Assembly: GCF_018687715.1 (NCBI RefSeq)
Contig: NC_056754.1
Span: 11,193,501-11,257,500, forward strand
Reading direction: 5' to 3'
DNA length: 64,000 bases
From: Carya illinoinensis
Lineage: Eukaryota; Streptophyta; Magnoliopsida; Fagales; Juglandaceae
Shown: positions 60,201-64,000 of the stretch, piece after piece
Layout: every line of letters starts with the position of its first letter
Numbering within the stretch: position 1 is the stretch's first letter
Notes under the pieces: generated by a model
The model's input: only the letters and a program-made list of their open reading frames with translations
Told to the model about the DNA's origin: nothing
Databases searched by the model: none
Program-made: the position numbers and the translations under genes

Positions 60201-63200
60201 TGGGATATAGTCCTCTTTGTATGCTGTGAATTTTGATATTTAAGTAGCTTACTTTACAGGAATATTGTTGACTACTTTTTTTTTGATAAGTAAAGTAATT
60301 ATATTATCAAAAGAAGGCAAAAGCCTGATACAAAGATTAGAGACCACATCTAGGTATGAACAATGGATATAAGGAACTCATGTAGCCCCAAACCATTGAG
60401 GAATATTGTTGACTACTTGTGCCCTTTTATCAAATTATTGGGTTGTATAGAACAATGACTTGTCAATGCGTGCTGCAATTTTTTGTTCTGGAATTTGAAG
60501 AACAGCTGCTTGGTAGTAACGACTGTGCTCAACTATCTTTGGTGTGAAGGAAAATTAAAACTTCTAGCATGTGAAATGGGATCACAGTGAACTGTGAAAG
60601 AACAAGAAAAAGAAAAAAAAAAAAGAAAAAGAAATGTAGCATTCGGGTTAAGTGACAACATTGAAGAGGTGGCTGTACCAGTTCTCAATTTCTGAGCAGC
60701 TGGGAAGAAATAGGGAGATGGAATATGCTGGGTTTTGCAAAAAGTACAGACGAAAAACATGGAGAATCACATTTGGGAAAAAAAAAACTGCATTTGAGTA
60801 CTGTTGGTTCATCGAAAATTATGGAAAAGTACAGTAAGGAACCCGCTCTTGACCTGAAAATTGAACCTTTTTTTAATTGAAAAATGAACAAGGAATTATT
60901 GAGATAGAGGGTATACATCAGATAATCCCAATGACAAAAGCAAAAAAGATAAAAAATTCCTGGAAGCTAAAGCTAAAAAGATATAGGTAGGTTGTCCCCC
61001 AATGGTAAAGTGAGCTGAAAATAAAAAGGCATAGATGTCTTTCATGGTCCTTGTGCTATCTTCAAATTGTTGGTCATTTATTTCTCTTCATATGTACCAC
61101 AGCAAACATATAATATTATTTTTCACGAGGTCTCACTATGATGAAGTCATCCACTCTAGTCTGCCCTTTCTAGCATGCGAATAGATCAACCACCTGTCTA
61201 GGCATCAGCCCAAATAGACTAGGCACAGGTTGCCAGAGTTAGCTACCTTATAACGGAGTAGAAGATGATCCACGGATTCCCCACTCCACTTGCGCATACA
61301 ACACCATTGTATCTCCATGACTTCTCTCTTCTTTGAGTTATCTGGGGCAAGATCCTCCCCAGTGCAGCTGTCTGAATGTGCTTACATAACTCTGTGAGCT
61401 AGCTGCCTAACATTGAATTTGTTTGATATATAAAGAGAAGGTAGCATAAACTAACAGTATTTGCTAGGTTTATGCTAGTGTTTCGAGCATAGCTTTGTCC
61501 TTCAGCTGAAACATGTTATCACTTGAGTGCATCTTTTTTGCGAAAATGTTTGTACTACCATATCTGCATTATTGCATCAAGACTTAAAATGATAGATGGA
61601 GAATTGTGCGTATTATGTTTGAATCTTCCACTGAATTTCTTCTCTATCTCAGGTAGGTGGCAATGCAGATGGAAAATTTGATGATGGATCTGCCAGTTTG
61701 ATACTTGATACAAAACCTTCAAAAGTTGTTTCTAATGAATTAACAGTAAGTTCAACTCTGGCTTAGGGTTATATAAAGAGTTATATCTCTTAATTGGTCA
61801 TGGTAAGTTCTGTCACAGACTACAAAATAATTGTCACCGAGTCATTTCTGTTTTATTTTCGTTGCAATGTGGTTTCAAGGTACTAGGTAGGAAAATGGTA
61901 TTTTATGCTGATCATCAATTATATTTTAGTTTTATATCAATATGGTTTTCATGGTAGGAAATAGTATTTTATGTTGATCAGAAATCTGATTCTGGCTATT
62001 ATGTATTGTTATGCTATTTATAATAATTATTATAGGAGGAAAATGTGTTTCCCTTTTGATATTGCCCCTTCCTTCTTGTACCTTGTTCTCATTCTATATT
62101 GGTGTCTCTCTTGTACAGATCCTGTGGGGTTGCCCCTTTTGTGCTTTTTAATAAAGGTTTATTACTTATAAAAAATTCATTTTAAATCTTCATTCTTCGC
62201 CGCATGTGATAGTCTTTTTGAACAAAAAGCAATAGCGTGCTTTATTGTAGCGTTTCAAGGAATATATTAATTAATAATTTTTTATAAGTATCTTTTGTTT
62301 TTGGTTCATAAAAAATAGCTCATATTGATGAAATTTTACTTAATATTGAAACATGCTGAAATATCGGACCTCATTTAAGATTTTATGAATGTGGAATCAT
62401 TGCCATATATTTTGCCTGTGCTTCTTTATAATGTGGCTTGAAAACTTGAAATGATGGACAACTTTTCTTTTGGGCGTAGAGGCTCTCATAAGTTCTTGAT
62501 GTGATGTTGTTTTGGTTTCTTGAATTTGGCTTTTTCAGGTGCAAGTGAAGTGTTCATTGATTTACATGGACTTTGAGGGCCGTTCCGATGGGCGTTCTAT
62601 TAAATCAATTCTCTCCCATGTGGCTCCCCTAAAGCTAGTGAGAATGCATTTTATGCTCGTTAATTTACAATTTCCCCAATTATTATTCAACTTATGTTAG
62701 TTAAGGTCAAGATTTTGAAGTCTATATTGCTTAGCATCCCTTGTTCCTTCATAACATGCCATTACTTGCAATTGTTGTGTTACCATGATCATGCACATGC
62801 ATTTTGCATGTGCGCTTTTCACATGATTATGTAACAATTGAGTCACATAAGTAGTGCAAATTTACAAGTTATCATGCTTGTTTGGATGTCCAGTACTTTT
62901 TTCTGCACAATTAGAAGTTTTCTAAATGAGGTTGTAAGTGGTCTAAAAGGGGCTGGCTGAAGACATGTGAAGCTCTACAGTGGTAGGAAGGGGTGACACT
63001 GATTTTTTAGGTGTCATTTCTGGTTTTTGTTCGGCACTTGCATGTGGAGTCTTGACTGGTTTTTACTTTTTTCCTTGGAGGTTCTGGTGCATGGATCTGC
63101 GGAGGCCACAGAGCATTTGAAGCAACACTGCTTGAAACACGTTTGCCCTCATGTTTATGCTCCCCATATTGAGGAAACAATTGATGTCACCTCTGATTTG

Positions 63201-63579
63201 TGTGCTTACAAGGTATAATAAGATAAATCTGTTTTCTTCGTGGGCCAATTTTTTCAGAAACTAAACTCATATTTTTCCTACATGATATATAGGTACAACT
63301 TTCTGAGAGGCTGATGAGTAATGTGCTCTTTAAGAAGGTGAGGATGCAGTAGTCTTTTTGCTCAACAATATTATATCATCCCCAGTACATCTGATTTAAG
63401 TGCAATTACAGCTCGGAGATTATGAAATAGCTTGGGTTGATGCGGAGGTAGGGAAGACAGAGAACGGTATGCTGTCTTTACTTCCGTGTTCAAAGGCAGC
63501 ACCAACGCATAGATCTGTTCTTGTTGGTGATCTAAAAATGGCAGATTTTAAGCAGTTTCTATCCAGTAAGGGCATCCAG
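52942..63579 (+). CDS. CPSF100: Cleavage and polyadenylation specificity factor 100 kDa subunit, 16 exons, last exon outside window
   Basis: CPSF100 is the non-catalytic metallo-beta-lactamase/beta-CASP partner of the CPSF73 endonuclease in nuclear mRNA 3'-end processing. Exons: 52942-53090, 53493-53661, 54233-54329, 55035-55161, 55775-55893, 56181-56275, 56386-56537, 56704-56761, 56836-56943, 59641-59890, 60002-60186, 61653-61745, 62539-62637, 63081-63212, 63293-63337 and 63412-63579. All join in phase: 2,046 bp, 682 codons, no stops. The plant protein is about 740 aa, so roughly 57 residues lie to the right. The N terminus is [20 protein letters not shown]. The zinc-ligand motif of CPSF73 is replaced by [14 protein letters not shown], as expected for the inactive subunit. 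[13 protein letters not shown] lies in the beta-CASP part and an acidic linker follows. Introns hold SINE, LINE and hAT insertions. Confidence 0.96.
53875..54045 (+). repeat. tRNA-derived SINE in CPSF100 intron 2
   Basis: The head GAGGGGTAGCTCAATTGGTC (A box) and AGTTCGAGTCC (B box) are followed by a body and an A9 tail. The exact 10 bp duplication AAATGAATGA flanks it (53865-53874 and 54046-54055). The body differs from the SINEs at 2459 and 55507, so it belongs to a different family. Confidence 0.88.
54173..54222 (+). repeat. (CT)n microsatellite next to the CPSF100 exon 3 acceptor
   Basis: About 50 bp of CT repeat runs up to the polypyrimidine tract and CAG of exon 3 (54233). It effectively serves as an extended polypyrimidine tract. 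Confidence 0.9.
55507..55741 (+). repeat. tRNA-derived SINE in CPSF100 intron 4
   Basis: The A box GGTTGGCTCAAGTGG and a decayed B box AGTTTCAAATCC are followed by a body ending GGTGCCAATAAAAACAATT. The exact 10 bp duplication GAAAATTGTA flanks it (55497-55506 and 55742-55751). Same family as the SINE at 2459-2658. Confidence 0.88.
57418..57866. mobile_element. hAT-type MITE in CPSF100 intron 9
   Basis: The left end CAGGGCTGACTCAATGG and the right end ATTGAGCTGCCCCTG are inverted copies (CAGGGGC-GCTCAAT). Inner arms share GCCTAAGGC/GCCTTAGGC. Flanking octamers GCCAAATG (57410-57417) and GCCAACTG (57867-57874) agree at seven of eight positions. It is 449 bp, AT-rich inside, non-coding. Confidence 0.85.
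58644..59141 (-). mobile_element. 5'-truncated LINE fragment (reverse transcriptase zinc-binding region) in CPSF100 intron 9
   Basis: The minus strand encodes zf-RVT-type sequence ([20 protein letters not shown], then [14 protein letters not shown] and [14 protein letters not shown]) typical of the ORF2 C terminus of plant LINEs, ending in an A-rich tail (T runs at 58651-58680). The exact 16 bp duplication TTTCAATAAGAGATAT flanks it (58628-58643 and 59142-59157), showing a single truncated insertion. Confidence 0.9.
60278..60398 (-). mobile_element. Very short 5'-truncated LINE 3' end in CPSF100 intron 11
   Basis: A T run with TTTTGATAAGTAAAGTAATT is followed by about 100 bp of LINE-tail-like sequence. 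The exact 20 bp duplication AGGAATATTGTTGACTACTT flanks it (60258-60277 and 60399-60418). Confidence 0.8.
60850..61420 (-). mobile_element. LINE ORF2 C-terminal fragment in CPSF100 intron 11
   Basis: On the minus strand, sequence of about 61380-61150 encodes a reverse-transcriptase zinc-binding-like stretch ([16 protein letters not shown], with stops and frame changes). A tail-like region with T runs lies at 60868-60880. I did not find the duplication, so the limits are approximate. Confidence 0.6.
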
Positions 63580-63719
63580 GTACAGTCTCTCCACTCTGCT
63601 TAAAATTTTCACTTTTTTTATTCCTTTTCTTTTTTGTGCGGGTTGGTGGGGTGGGGATGGTCAATAACCAATCAATATCTCAGATATGGCAAAACCCAAT
63701 TGGTTCTGCTTGGCCAGTG

Positions 63720-64000
63720 AGAATTCTCAGATGAGAATTTTGAGTTTTAAGATTAAATGTTAAAATATTATATTTTAATATTGTTATTATTTTGGGATTT
63801 GAAAAAGTTAAGAAAAAGTTGAATTGTTTATTATATTTTGTATGGAGATTTGAAAAAGTTGTAATGATGAGATGAGAATTTTGAATTTGAGATGAAAATT
63901 TTCAAATGCCAAACCAAACCAAAAATCATAATTTTTCATCTCAAACACAAAATTCTCATCTCATCATTACAATTTTCACAAATCCCTATCAAAATCATAA
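63720..64000. repeat. AT-rich MITE-like repeat with foldback, copy 5, at the right edge
   Basis: TTATTATATTTTGTATGGAG and TTGTAATGATGAGATGAGAA match the other dispersed copies. From 63846 the sequence folds back: GTAATGATGAGATGAGAATT is followed at 63948-63972 by its complement AATTCTCATCTCATCATTAC, across a loop of about 40 bp. The window ends inside the element. It lies in the last visible CPSF100 intron. Confidence 0.7.

Noticed and set aside
1..64000. CRISPR arrays, operons, bacterial-type promoters or ribosome-binding sites
   Set aside because: The window is plant nuclear DNA with spliced genes; the repeats seen are transposons, SINEs, MITEs and simple repeats.

Overview
This is plant nuclear DNA, almost certainly from a eudicot and probably a woody one. 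The genes have many short exons, GT-AG introns and AT-rich introns. There are nested plant-type transposable elements (Ty1/copia, L1-type LINE carrying RNase H, hAT, tRNA-derived SINEs, MITEs). The host genes are recognisable plant orthologues. I cannot fix the species; Fagales (walnut, hickory or oak relatives) is only a guess.

Layout. (1) 1-14272, minus strand: the 5' half of a tripeptidyl-peptidase II gene (TPP2, subtilase), 14 exons with the Asp, His and Ser active-site motifs; the 3' half lies left of the window. Its fourth intron holds a three-deep stack: a copia element (5146-12135), split by a GC-rich-ended hAT (8088-10185), itself split by a second CCGG-rich hAT (8712-9893). The innermost element carries pieces of host genes: the first coding stretch of an ADP-ribosylation factor and a C-JID segment of a TIR-NBS-LRR resistance gene. 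(2) 14.3-18.6 kb: gene-free, AT-rich, with MITEs. (3) 18.6-20.8 kb, minus: a decayed FAR1-RELATED SEQUENCE (FRS) gene. (4) 21-24 kb: no recognisable gene. (5) 24058-29294, minus: a pectin acetylesterase gene whose exon structure is visible but which has several stops and a frameshift. (6) 29.3-36.6 kb: gene-free, with a diverged array of about 130 bp repeats. (7) 36589-47280, minus: one L1-type LINE with a 17 bp target-site duplication, split near its 5' end by a 5 kb hAT element with a decayed transposase gene (42132-47133). (8) 49318-51829, plus: an intact three-exon signal peptide peptidase-like gene (SPPL1 type, 371 aa). (9) 52942 to the right edge, plus: CPSF100, the non-catalytic metallo-beta-lactamase subunit of the mRNA 3'-end cleavage complex. 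Sixteen exons (682 codons) are present; the last exon lies outside. Its introns hold two SINEs, a hAT MITE and three LINE fragments.

The host genes form no operon or joint pathway. TPP2 (cytosolic peptide degradation), SPPL1 (intramembrane proteolysis) and CPSF100 (mRNA 3'-end formation) look functional. The FRS and pectin acetylesterase genes look dead. The main point of interest is how mobile elements have shaped the locus, above all the hAT-borne captured exons and the young LTR-like palindrome inside the same stack. All boundaries were read by eye; no database search was run.
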